Source: JAGIBJ01 sp047604965 (GTDB taxonomy: Bacteria; Actinomycetota; Thermoleophilia; Solirubrobacterales; Solirubrobacteraceae). From it: a stretch of 27,350 nucleotides of DNA. The notes beneath the pieces are model-generated. The model was not told the origin of the DNA. It searched no databases and saw nothing but the letters and a program-made list of their open reading frames with translations. Below, piece by piece: positions 7,130-14,150 of this stretch (positions are counted from its first letter, which is position 1; each line of letters begins with the position of its first letter). Position numbers and translations under genes: made by a program. The stretch spans positions 1 to 27,350 of the forward strand of contig JASGGQ010000020.1 of the NCBI GenBank assembly GCA_047604965.1, given 5' to 3'.

Positions 7130-7927
7130 TTAGTCGCGCGGCGGGTACATGCCGGAGCCGGTTTTGCGGCCCAGCTCGCCGGCAGCGATCTTCTCGTCGA
7201 CCAGACTCGGGATTTCGGTGCTGATCATCTCGCCGATCGCCTTGGAGACATCCAGGCCAACGAGGTCGAGCAGTGCGAGCGGGCCCATCGGATGGCCGGC
7301 GCCGAGCTTCATGCAGGTGTCGATCGCCTTCGCATCTAGGCCGGTCTCCTGCATCAGCTTCACCGCATCAAAGAGGTACGGGAAGAGCAGGCGGTTGACG
7401 ACGAAACCGGGGGTATCGGGCACCTCGACACCGGTTTTGCCGAGCGCCTCGACCAGCGCGCGGGTGCGCTGCTTGGTGGCCTCGGTTGCCTCGGCCGGGA
7501 AGATCACCTCGACGAGCTTCATCAGCGGCACCGGGTTGAAGACGTGCAAGCCAACGAAACGTTCGCCCAGTCCCGACAGCTCCGCGAGCTTCTCGATCGA
7601 CAGCGACGAGGTGGTCGTCGAGAGGATCGCGTCCGGGCCGGCCAACTCAGCGAGCGTTTGCAGCAGCGGCGTCTTGACCTCGTAATCCTCGGAGACGGCC
7701 TCGACGAGGTACGTCGCTGACCCAAGCTGCGACTGATCGGTCGTGACCGTCACGCGCGACGCGTCGGCACCCTCCAGGCGCGACGCGGCCTTCTCGATCG
7801 CGGTGGTCGCGCGTTCCGCCGAAGCGTCGCTACGCGCCCACAGGACGACCTCGCCGGAAATCGACGCGACGGCCGCCAAACCGGTCGCGATCGTGCCGCT
7901 GCCGGCGATGCCGAGCTTCTCTGCCAT
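7130..7927 (-). CDS. 3-hydroxyacyl-CoA dehydrogenase (3-hydroxybutyryl-CoA dehydrogenase type)
   Basis: The product has 265 residues, slightly short of the ~280 usual for this family. The N-terminal Rossmann fold shows GIAGSGTIATG (residues 7-16), then EAVSED (76-81) and STTTSSLSI (103-111). The catalytic histidine is H128 in GLHVFNPVPLMKLVEV, with E140 and N178 (PGFVVNR) completing the active site. The C-terminal helical domain has LGAGHPMGPLALLDLVGLD and ends LGRKTGSGMYPP. It oxidises L-3-hydroxyacyl-CoA to 3-ketoacyl-CoA with NAD(P)+, in fatty-acid beta-oxidation or PHB/butanoyl metabolism; chain-length preference cannot be told. A GAGGA Shine-Dalgarno lies 5 nt before the ATG at 7925-7927. 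No thiolase or enoyl-CoA hydratase gene is adjacent. Confidence 0.92.
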   Translation of the reverse strand: MAEKLGIAGSGTIATGLAAVASISGEVVLWARSDASAERATTAIEKAASRLEGADASRVTVTTDQSQLGSATYLVEAVSEDYEVKTPLLQTLAELAGPDAILSTTTSSLSIEKLAELSGLGERFVGLHVFNPVPLMKLVEVIFPAEATEATKQRTRALVEALGKTGVEVPDTPGFVVNRLLFPYLFDAVKLMQETGLDAKAIDTCMKLGAGHPMGPLALLDLVGLDVSKAIGEMISTEIPSLVDEKIAAGELGRKTGSGMYPPRD

Positions 7928-8123
7928 GGGATCCTCGAATGTGGTGGGAGGGGACGCGGCCGGGATGCCGCTCGGGACATGGATGCCGCAGCGCGCAGAG
8001 GCGTCACGGCAGGCGCCACAGGCTAGTCGGGCGGCTCGCGCTTTGCGGTGCCGCCCTCAACACCGCCGCCAAGGCCGGCCTGCCGTCGGCGGGAACTGCG
8101 GGCCGCTCCAGCTCGGCGCGCCG

Positions 8124-8408
8124 CTACAGCTCGCGCTCGGCCGGCGGCGCGAGCGAGCCCAGCTTCGGGAGCCGTTCAACGTGCCCGGTGCCGCGCTGCT
8201 CCCCAGCGGCTGCCAGCTGACGCAGCCGCTCAAGCTCGCGTTCGCCGAAGCGGCGCGTCGGATCGGCGGGATCAAGGCCGTCGATCAACCGCGCGATCCG
8301 GCCACGCAGTTGCAGCGCGAAGTGCGGCGTCGCTGGGCCAGAGAGCGCAAGGATGTCGTCGATCGTTGGCGCGCGGCCGGTGCGCTGCGTGCTCTCCGCT
8401 TCACTCAT
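8124..8408 (-). CDS. Small conserved-looking hypothetical protein, translationally coupled to the CWB lipoprotein
   Basis: The product has 94 residues and no family recognised with certainty. It has an acidic N-terminus, a compact helical core (TIDDILALSGPATPHF, then RIARLIDGLDPADPTRRFG and a helix ERELERLRQLAAAG) and a short tail. There is no signal peptide, membrane segment or Cys. Its ATG overlaps the stop of the upstream lipoprotein gene as ATGA (8405-8408), so it is almost certainly translated by coupling and functions alongside it. The reading frame keeps the expected GC-rich third positions. The function is unknown. Confidence 0.6.
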   Translation of the reverse strand: MSEAESTQRTGRAPTIDDILALSGPATPHFALQLRGRIARLIDGLDPADPTRRFGERELERLRQLAAAGEQRGTGHVERLPKLGSLAPPAEREL

Positions 8409-9673
8409 GGCGTCTCCGTATCGGCCGTATCGGCGGCGTTGCTGCTGCCGCTGTCACCAAGCTGGTTGGCCTGGTCGGTGCGAATGATCTCAAGCAAGCT
8501 GTCGATGCGCGACTGCGTTGGCGCAGAGATCTGCGTTGTCGCACCGACGATCCATCCCCGGTTGTAGAAACCCTGCGTCGCCGGATGCTCGTCGTTGTAG
8601 CCCGGCTGCACGTTGAGCAGATACGAACGCAGCGGCTGCTCAAGGTGATTGGGGCGATCGACGAGCAGCAGTGCGCCGTAGTTTCCGCCGGAGGACAGGG
8701 CGGCTGCCGACATCGCGGCGATCGGATCGCTCGTCGGCGCGAAGACGAATCCGTGACCGATATCACGGTAGTTCCAGCCGAAGTCGCCGTCCGAGTACTG
8801 GGCGAACGCGATCGAGAGGTCGGACGGGCCTCCCTGAGATTCGGCCGGCTCGACGCGCTTGACGGTGCCGTACTCCTGAAGCTGGCTGATCACGAAGCGG
8901 CTGATCGTGTCCGGGCCGCCGAATACGTAGATCCGTGGATTCGCGTGTGATTGCAGCGCCGCCTTGGTGTCGGCCGGCAAGGTGCCGCTCCCGGCGAAGA
9001 GGATCGGATCGCCGGAGCGCGCCGCCCACGCGGCAGCCGGTGCGGCCGACTTCGGGTCGTCGCTGTTGACGACGATCACTCGGTCTGAGGCCCGGCCGCG
9101 CAGCCGCTGGAGCTGGCGGTCGGCGGCACGCGCCAGCCCGGCCGGGGTGGCGGAGGTCAGGTAGCGCGTCCGCAGATCGCTGCTGGGGCGTACCGACACG
9201 CCGATCCGCAACCCCTGCGCCTTATTCATCGACGGCGCGCCGGCCGGCTGGAGTTGCGCCAGTGCGGCGGCGGACACCGGAGGAAGGTTGCGGCCGTCCA
9301 TCAGCAGCAGTGGGAAGCCGAGCGGCTTGGCGGCGAACGACGAGGCGAGCAGGACTGAGCGCCAATCGTCGGCGCCGGCGAAGGTGATCGCATCCGGCCG
9401 CAGATCGCGCGCGGTCGATGGGTACATCGTCAGCGCCGTGAGGGCTGCCACGCCGGTCGCGTCGGCGGCATCGATGCGGGTGGTGTTCTTCGTATACGCG
9501 CGCGGCGCGAGCAGTGTCGTTGAGTTCGCGCCGGTCGAGCCGTCGGTCGTTGGCGTGGTGGGGGAGGTCGGCGTGGTCGACGTCGGCGCTGGATCGTCCC
9601 CGCCGCAAGCGGGCAGGGTGACGGCGGGAAGCAGCGCGGTGGCGAGCAGCGCGAGCAAGGCGGGTCGGCGCAT
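8405..9673 (-). CDS. Cell-wall-binding-repeat (CWB2-like) lipoprotein
   Basis: The product has 422 residues from the ATG at 9673. The signal peptide MRRPALLALLATALL ends in the lipobox LPAC, so C23 would be lipidated by Lgt, which is encoded in this window. A Ser/Thr/Pro-rich linker follows. The body shows the repeated CWB2-type pattern: RIDAADATGVAALTAL, DAITFAGADDWRSVLLA, PLLLMDGRNLPP, then DRVIVVNSDDPKSAAPAAAWAARSGDPILFAG and NPRIYVFGGPDTIS. These Rossmann-like repeats bind secondary wall polymers in Gram-positive bacteria. A GTG at 9682 would add three residues, but it overlaps the TATCGT -10 box at 9686-9681, so the ATG is preferred. The next gene is coupled to it by ATGA. Confidence 0.82.
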   Translation of the reverse strand: MRRPALLALLATALLPAVTLPACGGDDPAPTSTTPTSPTTPTTDGSTGANSTTLLAPRAYTKNTTRIDAADATGVAALTALTMYPSTARDLRPDAITFAGADDWRSVLLASSFAAKPLGFPLLLMDGRNLPPVSAAALAQLQPAGAPSMNKAQGLRIGVSVRPSSDLRTRYLTSATPAGLARAADRQLQRLRGRASDRVIVVNSDDPKSAAPAAAWAARSGDPILFAGSGTLPADTKAALQSHANPRIYVFGGPDTISRFVISQLQEYGTVKRVEPAESQGGPSDLSIAFAQYSDGDFGWNYRDIGHGFVFAPTSDPIAAMSAAALSSGGNYGALLLVDRPNHLEQPLRSYLLNVQPGYNDEHPATQGFYNRGWIVGATTQISAPTQSRIDSLLEIIRTDQANQLGDSGSSNAADTADTETP

Positions 9674-9680
9674 CGAGGCC

Positions 9681-9686
9681 ACGATA
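9681..9686 (-). promoter_or_regulatory. Candidate -10 box for the CWB lipoprotein gene
   Basis: TATCGT on the minus strand lies 7 nt upstream of the ATG at 9673, with no Shine-Dalgarno between. This again suggests a leaderless start and decides the ATG over the upstream GTG. Confidence 0.4.
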
Positions 9687-9932
9687 TCGAGGTACCCGTG
9701 CGTGCCGCGCTGGGAGCGCTCGGCTGGTTGGGGTCGAGTGCCGTCGCGCCGAGCCGAGTGCAGCGCGGCATCGCTGCCGAGCGCGTGCCAAGCGCGCCGG
9801 TCGATCGCCCGAGAAACGCCGATTTGCTGGGGTCTTTTGCTCGTGCTCGGAGCGTCTCGGTGAGGTGGGCGGTGTCGGCGCTGGTCGGGTACGACGCCGC
9901 ACAGAGCGCAAGATCTTGCCCAGCGGCTGTGC
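9687..9932. other. Divergent intergenic region with no gene seen
   Basis: This stretch separates the leftward lipoprotein gene from the riboswitch. No supported coding frame, RNA gene or clear repeat is visible beyond the promoter elements given separately at its two ends. Confidence 0.6.
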
Positions 9933-9938
9933 TAGGTT
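9933..9938 (+). promoter_or_regulatory. Candidate -10 box of the riboswitch transcript
   Basis: TAGGTT, preceded by TG at 9928-9929, fits an actinobacterial -10. It would start transcription at about 9945, just where the riboswitch closing stem begins. Confidence 0.4.
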
Positions 9939-9943
9939 CCTGC

Positions 9944-10066
9944 GAACGCCGAATCGACCTGATGTGCGGGTCGACCGGGGGAACCACACCCCCATCGGGG
10001 CGAATCTCGCTGCTGGACGTGGCGAGACGCGCACAGCGCGAGCCCGTCAGCTAACTCCGGAGGCGC
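9944..10066 (+). ncRNA. c-di-AMP riboswitch (ydaO-yuaA type)
   Basis: Several blocks characteristic of the ydaO/yuaA RNA appear in the right order: GCCGAATC (9948-9955), GGGGGAACCA (9977-9986), GGGGCGAATC (9997-10006) and, at the 3' end, GCCCGTCAGCTAAC (10042-10055) followed by CCGGAGGCG. CGCC (9947-9950) can pair with GGCG (10062-10065) to close the P1 stem. This RNA class binds cyclic di-AMP and normally turns expression off; in Actinobacteria it typically precedes wall hydrolase and Rpf-like genes. Here it precedes an NlpC/P60-like gene. The identification rests on conserved sequence blocks and gene context, both seen directly; ligand and sign of control are from family knowledge. Confidence 0.92.
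10059..10063 (+). promoter_or_regulatory. Shine-Dalgarno of the NlpC/P60 gene overlapping riboswitch stem P1
   Basis: GGAGG lies 11 nt before the ATG at 10075. Its last two bases are part of GGCG, the 3' strand of riboswitch stem P1. Ligand-stabilised P1 would hide the ribosome site, so control is likely at translation. Confidence 0.6.
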
Positions 10067-10074
10067 TCATTCAC

Positions 10075-10650
10075 ATGACTCGGACTGCCACAGCCCTGCG
10101 TTTGCTCGCGCTCGCCGCCGCCCTCGTGGCCGGCAGCGCCTCCTTCGCCTCGGCCCGCGATGTCGCCGGTGGCGTCACGATCACTCAGGCGCCGCTGCCG
10201 GACTCGTTGCGCTTCCCGACCGTCGACGGCACGGTGGCTCAGTTGCAGAGCGACGGCACCGCTGCGGCGCCCGCGCTCGCTCCCGACGCCGTCAAGCAGG
10301 CGATCTGGGCGGCCAACAAGCTGATTGGCAAGCCGTACAAGTGGGGCGGCGGTCACGCGCGCTTCAACGACACCGGCTACGACTGCTCCGGCACCGTCTC
10401 CTACGCGCTCAAAGGCGGCGGCCTGCTGGACACGCCGCTGGACTCCTCCAGCTTCATGAAGTGGGAAGAGGCCGGGGCCGGGCAGTGGATCACGGTGTAC
10501 GCGAACCCGGGGCACGCCTTCGTCGTGATCGCCGGGCTGCGCTTGGACACCTCCGCGAGCGGCGACCCGAGCGGGAACAAGGGGCCACGGTGGCGCCCGG
10601 TGCTGCGCTCGACCAAGGGCTTCAAGGCCCGCCACCCCGAAGGTCTTTAG
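10075..10650 (+). CDS. Secreted NlpC/P60-like peptidoglycan hydrolase under c-di-AMP riboswitch
   Basis: The product has 191 residues. A Sec signal (LRLLALAAALVAGSASFASA) precedes a mature protein starting near RDVAGG. The C-terminal half is a divergent NlpC/P60 fold: a helix AIWAANKLIGKPYKWGGGH, the nucleophile C104 in YDCSGTVSYAL and the general base H147 in PGHAFVVIAG. The family cuts gamma-D-Glu-DAP or related bonds in wall peptides. The placement behind a c-di-AMP riboswitch supports a wall-turnover role, since c-di-AMP reports turgor and potassium state. It is short for this family, with no extra wall-binding domain. The M23 gene follows after 89 bp. Confidence 0.87.
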   Translation: MTRTATALRLLALAAALVAGSASFASARDVAGGVTITQAPLPDSLRFPTVDGTVAQLQSDGTAAAPALAPDAVKQAIWAANKLIGKPYKWGGGHARFNDTGYDCSGTVSYALKGGGLLDTPLDSSSFMKWEEAGAGQWITVYANPGHAFVVIAGLRLDTSASGDPSGNKGPRWRPVLRSTKGFKARHPEGL

Positions 10651-10659
10651 CGACCGGCC

Positions 10660-10679
10660 CGGCCCGGCGCGCGGGGCCG
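10660..10679 (+). terminator. GC-only hairpin after the NlpC/P60 gene (possible weak terminator)
   Basis: CGGCCC (10660-10665) and GGGCCG (10674-10679) can form a 6-bp stem with an 8-nt loop, 9 bp after the stop. There is no T-tract, so termination is uncertain. Confidence 0.3.
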
Positions 10680-10723
10680 CCGGCGCCGCACGGCATCCTG
10701 CGCGCAAAAGTCCTGCTGGCTCC

Positions 10724-10729
10724 TACACT
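10724..10729 (+). promoter_or_regulatory. Candidate -10 box of the M23 peptidase gene
   Basis: TACACT lies 10 nt before the ATG at 10740, leaving a leader of about 4 nt. No Shine-Dalgarno is visible. Confidence 0.4.
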
Positions 10730-10739
10730 CCGTGATCGC

Positions 10740-11927
10740 ATGCGTCGCCGCTTGACGATCATCGCCGGCCTCGTCGGCTCCTGCCTGCTGCTGTGGGGCA
10801 CCCTCCCGCTGCTCTCGACCGCCGCCCCCTCCGCGCAGGAGCTGGCGAAGAAGATCCAGCAGACCGAAGGCAAGGTCGAGTTCCGCAAGGGCAAAGAGAA
10901 GGTGCTCACGCGCGACATCGCCCGGTACAGCACGAAGATCAGCGCGCTCCAAGGGCGTCTTTCCAGCCTCTCCAGCCGCGAAGGCAAGCTCAACGTCGAG
11001 CTGTCGGTCAAACGTGCCGCGCTGCTCAAGACGCAGGACGAGTTGCGTGATGAACGGGCGCGCCTCCAGCGTCTCCAGCGGCGACTGCGCGAGGTACGCC
11101 AGACGCTCGCGGCACGGCTGGTGCAGCTCTACAAGGAGGGGCGCCCCGACCTCGCGGCCGTTGTGCTTGAGGCCGACGGCTTCGCGACACTGCTCGAACG
11201 TGGCGAATACGTCGGACGGCTCGCCGAGAAAGACCGCCAGATCATCGAGATCGTCGCGGGCGCCAAAGCCGACGCGACGAGCACCGAACGCCGCCTCTCG
11301 ACGCTCGAACGCCGCCAGCAGTCGGTCACGGCGGCGATCACGGCACGTCGCAACGATGTCGCGCGCGTCCGCGAACGGGTTGCATCGACGCAGAACACGC
11401 TGCGCACCGCCCGCAACGGCAGGCGCACACTGCTGCGTTCCGTCAAAGCGTCGCGCAAAGACCTCGAAGAAGACCTCGCCGAAATGCACGAGCAGCAGGC
11501 GCGAATCAGTGGCATCCTCTCCGGCTCCGCCGCCGACGCGCCCGTCAAACGCGGCAACGGCCGCTTCGTCTGGCCGGTGCAGGGCACACTCACCTCGCCG
11601 TTCTGTGAGCGGCGCTCGTGGGAGAACTGCCACCCAGGCATCGACATCGCGGTGCCGACCGGTACGCCGGTCCACGCCGCCGATGCTGGCCGCGTCGCGA
11701 TCGCCGGCTGGGTCGGAGGGTACGGCAACTACATCTGCATCCAGCACACCGCCTCGCTCTCGACCTGCTACGGCCACAATTCCAAGCTGCTCGTCAGCGT
11801 TGGGCAGTCGGTTCGCCAAGGCCAGGTGATCGCCGCCTCCGGCAGCACCGGCCACTCGACCGGCCCGCACGTCCACTTCGAAGTGCGGATCAACGGCACG
11901 GTCACCAACCCGATGAACTACCTCTAG
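10740..11927 (+). CDS. Coiled-coil M23 (LytM-type) murein endopeptidase
   Basis: The product has 395 residues. An N-terminal signal or anchor helix (LTIIAGLVGSCLLLWGTLPLL) is followed by a long coiled coil (about 32-262) rich in Lys/Arg/Glu/Leu heptads, then an M23 peptidase domain (about 275-395). Zinc ligands are visible: H298 and D302 in CHPGIDIAVPTGTPV, and H379 in GPHVHFEV, with H377 as the likely catalytic residue. The architecture matches EnvC/NlpD-like or PcsB-like proteins, in which the coil interacts with partners such as FtsEX and controls the hydrolase. Since the zinc ligands are present, it is probably active, unlike EnvC. It cuts peptide cross-links of murein at division or during growth. 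lgt follows after 20 bp. Confidence 0.9.
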   Translation: MRRRLTIIAGLVGSCLLLWGTLPLLSTAAPSAQELAKKIQQTEGKVEFRKGKEKVLTRDIARYSTKISALQGRLSSLSSREGKLNVELSVKRAALLKTQDELRDERARLQRLQRRLREVRQTLAARLVQLYKEGRPDLAAVVLEADGFATLLERGEYVGRLAEKDRQIIEIVAGAKADATSTERRLSTLERRQQSVTAAITARRNDVARVRERVASTQNTLRTARNGRRTLLRSVKASRKDLEEDLAEMHEQQARISGILSGSAADAPVKRGNGRFVWPVQGTLTSPFCERRSWENCHPGIDIAVPTGTPVHAADAGRVAIAGWVGGYGNYICIQHTASLSTCYGHNSKLLVSVGQSVRQGQVIAASGSTGHSTGPHVHFEVRINGTVTNPMNYL

Positions 11928-11947
11928 ATGCGGCGAGGGATTCGGCG

Positions 11948-12694
11948 GTGATCCCCTCGATCGAGCTGGGGCCGCTGACGATCCAAACCTTCGGGCTCAG
12001 CGTCGCGATCGCGTTTCTGTGCGCTGGTGCGGTGCTGATGCGGCGTTTCCGGGAACTCGGATGGGATCCGGACTGGGCGTACGAGGCGACCGCAGCGGCA
12101 CTCGTCGGCGGGATCGTCGGTGCGCGCCTGTGGTGGATCCTGTCGGACTGGTCGGCCTTCACCGACGACCCCGCCGGCCGGCTCTTCGGCGGCTCAGGAC
12201 TGACCTGGTACGGCGGTGCGATCGGCGGGACGCTGGCGGTCTGGGCTTGGACGGCGTGGCGCCGCCTACCGCCCTGGCAGCATGCGGCAGCGGCCGTGCC
12301 GGCACTGGCGCTCGGCTACGCGCTCGGACGGATCGGCTGCCAAATCTCCGGCGATGGCGACTACGGCATCCCGACCGACCTGCCATGGGCGATGTCGTAC
12401 GCCAACGGCGTCGTACCGACCGATCAGCTGGTGCATCCCACTCCGATCTACGAGACGGTTGCGATGGGGCTGGTCGCCGTGGTGTTGTGGCAGCTCCGCG
12501 ACCGCGTTGCATCGCGGGTGCTCGTTGCCAGCTACCTGATCGCCTCCGGGCTGGAGCGGTTCGTCGTCGAGTTCTGGCGCCGCAACCCGACGGTCGACGG
12601 CACGCTGACGATCGCGCAGATCACCGCGTTGATCTCCGTCGCGCTCGGCGTCGCGGCGCTGGCCACCGATCGCGGCGGTCGTCGCCCCGCCTGA
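11948..12694 (+). CDS. lgt: Prolipoprotein diacylglyceryl transferase
   Basis: The product has 248 residues and several membrane helices. The Lgt signature appears as LGRIGCQISGDGDYG (about 127-140), the variant with C and D in place of the usual N and E. The glycine-rich GLTWYGGAIGG (84-94) corresponds to the conserved Gly/His loop, and HPTPIYE is the conserved motif near the C-terminal third. It transfers diacylglycerol from phosphatidylglycerol to the lipobox cysteine of prolipoproteins, such as the products at 8405-9673 and 22000-22578. The GTG at 11948 was chosen because the hydrophobic N-terminal segment starts there and a GCGAGGG lies upstream. Longer starts would overlap the M23 gene. 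A divergent Lgt-like paralogue is the only alternative. Confidence 0.9.
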   Translation: MIPSIELGPLTIQTFGLSVAIAFLCAGAVLMRRFRELGWDPDWAYEATAAALVGGIVGARLWWILSDWSAFTDDPAGRLFGGSGLTWYGGAIGGTLAVWAWTAWRRLPPWQHAAAAVPALALGYALGRIGCQISGDGDYGIPTDLPWAMSYANGVVPTDQLVHPTPIYETVAMGLVAVVLWQLRDRVASRVLVASYLIASGLERFVVEFWRRNPTVDGTLTIAQITALISVALGVAALATDRGGRRPA

Positions 12695-12709
12695 CCGGGC
12701 GGGCCCGGT
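12694..12709 (+). terminator. GC hairpin after lgt (possible weak terminator)
   Basis: ACCGGGC and GCCCGGT form a perfect inverted repeat with a 2-bp centre, starting on the last base of the lgt stop codon. No T-tract follows. Confidence 0.35.
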
Positions 12710-12855
12710 GCGTTGCGCCGTGCCGCTGACGCGTGAGGTGCCCGGGGGAGTTCGCTCGGCGGTCCGAAGGACAACTGCGGGCTGCCGGCCAGCACGAGGT
12801 GCAGCGCGGGAGCGCCGAACGTCGGACGGGGGAGCATACGGAGGCCCGGCCCGGG

Positions 12856-12861
12856 CATACT
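12856..12861 (+). promoter_or_regulatory. Candidate -10 box of lysA
   Basis: CATACT lies 8 nt before the GTG at 12870. The 175-bp gap after lgt and this box suggest that the amino-acid block has its own promoter and a near-leaderless first gene. Confidence 0.4.
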
Positions 12862-12869
12862 GCACGGCT

Positions 12870-14150
12870 GTGTCCGATCTCGCGCTCGAGCTACCCGCTG
12901 CCTGGCCGGCTGGCGCTTCGGTGCAAGACGGCCGGCTGCTGCTCGGCGGTATTCCTGCGAGCGACCTCGCGGCGCAGTACGGGACGCCGGCATACATCGT
13001 CGACGAACCGGGGCTCCGCGCCCGCGCCCGTGCCTACGTGGCGGCGTTCTCGCGGCATTCCGGCCCGGTCAACGTGTGCTTCGCCAGCAAGGCGTTCCCG
13101 TGTACTGCGGTCTTCCGGGCGCTGCACGAGGAGGGCCTCGGTGCCGATGTTGCGTCGGCCGGTGAACTGTTTCTCGCGCGTAAAGCCGGTGTCGATCCAC
13201 GCGAGATCGTGGTACACGGCAACGGCAAGTCGCTCGCCGATCTGGCCGCCGCCGTGCGTGAGCGGGTCGCGTTCGTGGTCGTCGACAACCCTGACGAGAT
13301 CACGCGATTGGCCGACGCCGCCGCTGCCGAAGGCATCACGCAGGAGGTGCTGGTGCGGGTGACGCCCGATGTGCGCGGCGCCACGCACGACAAGATTTCG
13401 ACCGGCCAAGCCGACAGCAAGTTCGGGTTCGCGCCGCCGGCTGCCGCTGCGGCACGCCAGCAGATCGACCGGGCCGGCAGTCTGCGGTTCCGCGGCTGGC
13501 ATCTGCATATTGGCAGCCAGCTATTCGAGCTTGATGCGTTCGATCGCGCGATTCGCGTCGTCGCGCAAACCGGGCCGTGCGACGTGCTCGATATCGGCGG
13601 TGGCCTCGGCGTCACGTACGGTGCCGATCAGCCGCAGCCGCCGAGCGTCGAGCAGTACGCCGAGACGGTGTTGCGTGCCGTGCATGAGAGCGTCGGCGAG
13701 CAGATCCACCTGATCGTCGAGCCGGGGCGGTCGGTGACCGCGCGCAGCTGCGTGACGCTGTACACGGTGACCAGCGTCAAGCGCAACCGATCCACCTGGG
13801 TTGCGGTCGATGGCGGGATGAGCGACAACCTCCGCCCGATGCTGTACCAAGCGCGCTACGAGGCGGCGCTCGTGGAGCGCTTCGATGCACCCGCCAGTGC
13901 GCGCGAGACGGTCCGCCTGGCCGGGCTGCACTGCGAATCGGGCGATGTGCTGATCGACGCGATCGACCTGCCAGCGCCGCGCTCCGGTGACATCGTCGCG
14001 GTGCCGACGACCGGCGCGTACACCTTCAGCATGGCCAACACCTACAACGGCACGCTGCGGTCGCCGGTCGTCTTCGTTGGCGACGGCGAGAGCCGCGTGG
14101 TGGTGCGGCGCGAGAGCATCGAGGAACTGGGAGCACGCGATGTCGAATGA
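12870..14150 (+). CDS. lysA: Diaminopimelate decarboxylase
   Basis: The product has 426 residues, normal for LysA. It is a fold-III PLP enzyme: the PLP lysine is K74 in VCFASKAFPC, the His of HLHIGSQ (211-217) stacks on the cofactor, GGGLG (243-247) binds the phosphate, EPGRS (284-288) follows, C355 in CESGD comes from the partner subunit, and Y384 lies in GAYTFSMANTYNG. It converts meso-DAP to L-lysine, the last step of the pathway and the point competing with murein synthesis for DAP. The GTG at 12870 was chosen by homology of the N-terminus and the nearby -10 box. Its end overlaps the start of hom (ATG at 14140), so the two are co-translated. Confidence 0.95.
   Translation: MSDLALELPAAWPAGASVQDGRLLLGGIPASDLAAQYGTPAYIVDEPGLRARARAYVAAFSRHSGPVNVCFASKAFPCTAVFRALHEEGLGADVASAGELFLARKAGVDPREIVVHGNGKSLADLAAAVRERVAFVVVDNPDEITRLADAAAAEGITQEVLVRVTPDVRGATHDKISTGQADSKFGFAPPAAAAARQQIDRAGSLRFRGWHLHIGSQLFELDAFDRAIRVVAQTGPCDVLDIGGGLGVTYGADQPQPPSVEQYAETVLRAVHESVGEQIHLIVEPGRSVTARSCVTLYTVTSVKRNRSTWVAVDGGMSDNLRPMLYQARYEAALVERFDAPASARETVRLAGLHCESGDVLIDAIDLPAPRSGDIVAVPTTGAYTFSMANTYNGTLRSPVVFVGDGESRVVVRRESIEELGARDVE

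Noticed and set aside
6921..7133. Possible small gene in the repeat-containing gap between the CorC-like and dehydrogenase genes
   Set aside because: No Shine-Dalgarno or -10 spacing and no domain; the frame overlaps direct repeats and the 3' end of the dehydrogenase gene.
10647..11876. A 409-codon minus-strand frame opposite the M23 gene
   Set aside because: No recognisable domain, and it is antisense to a gene with clear signal, coil and peptidase motifs.
12710..12869. Possible gene between lgt and lysA
   Set aside because: Frames on both strands lack recognisable motifs and are short; the region fits a promoter and leader.
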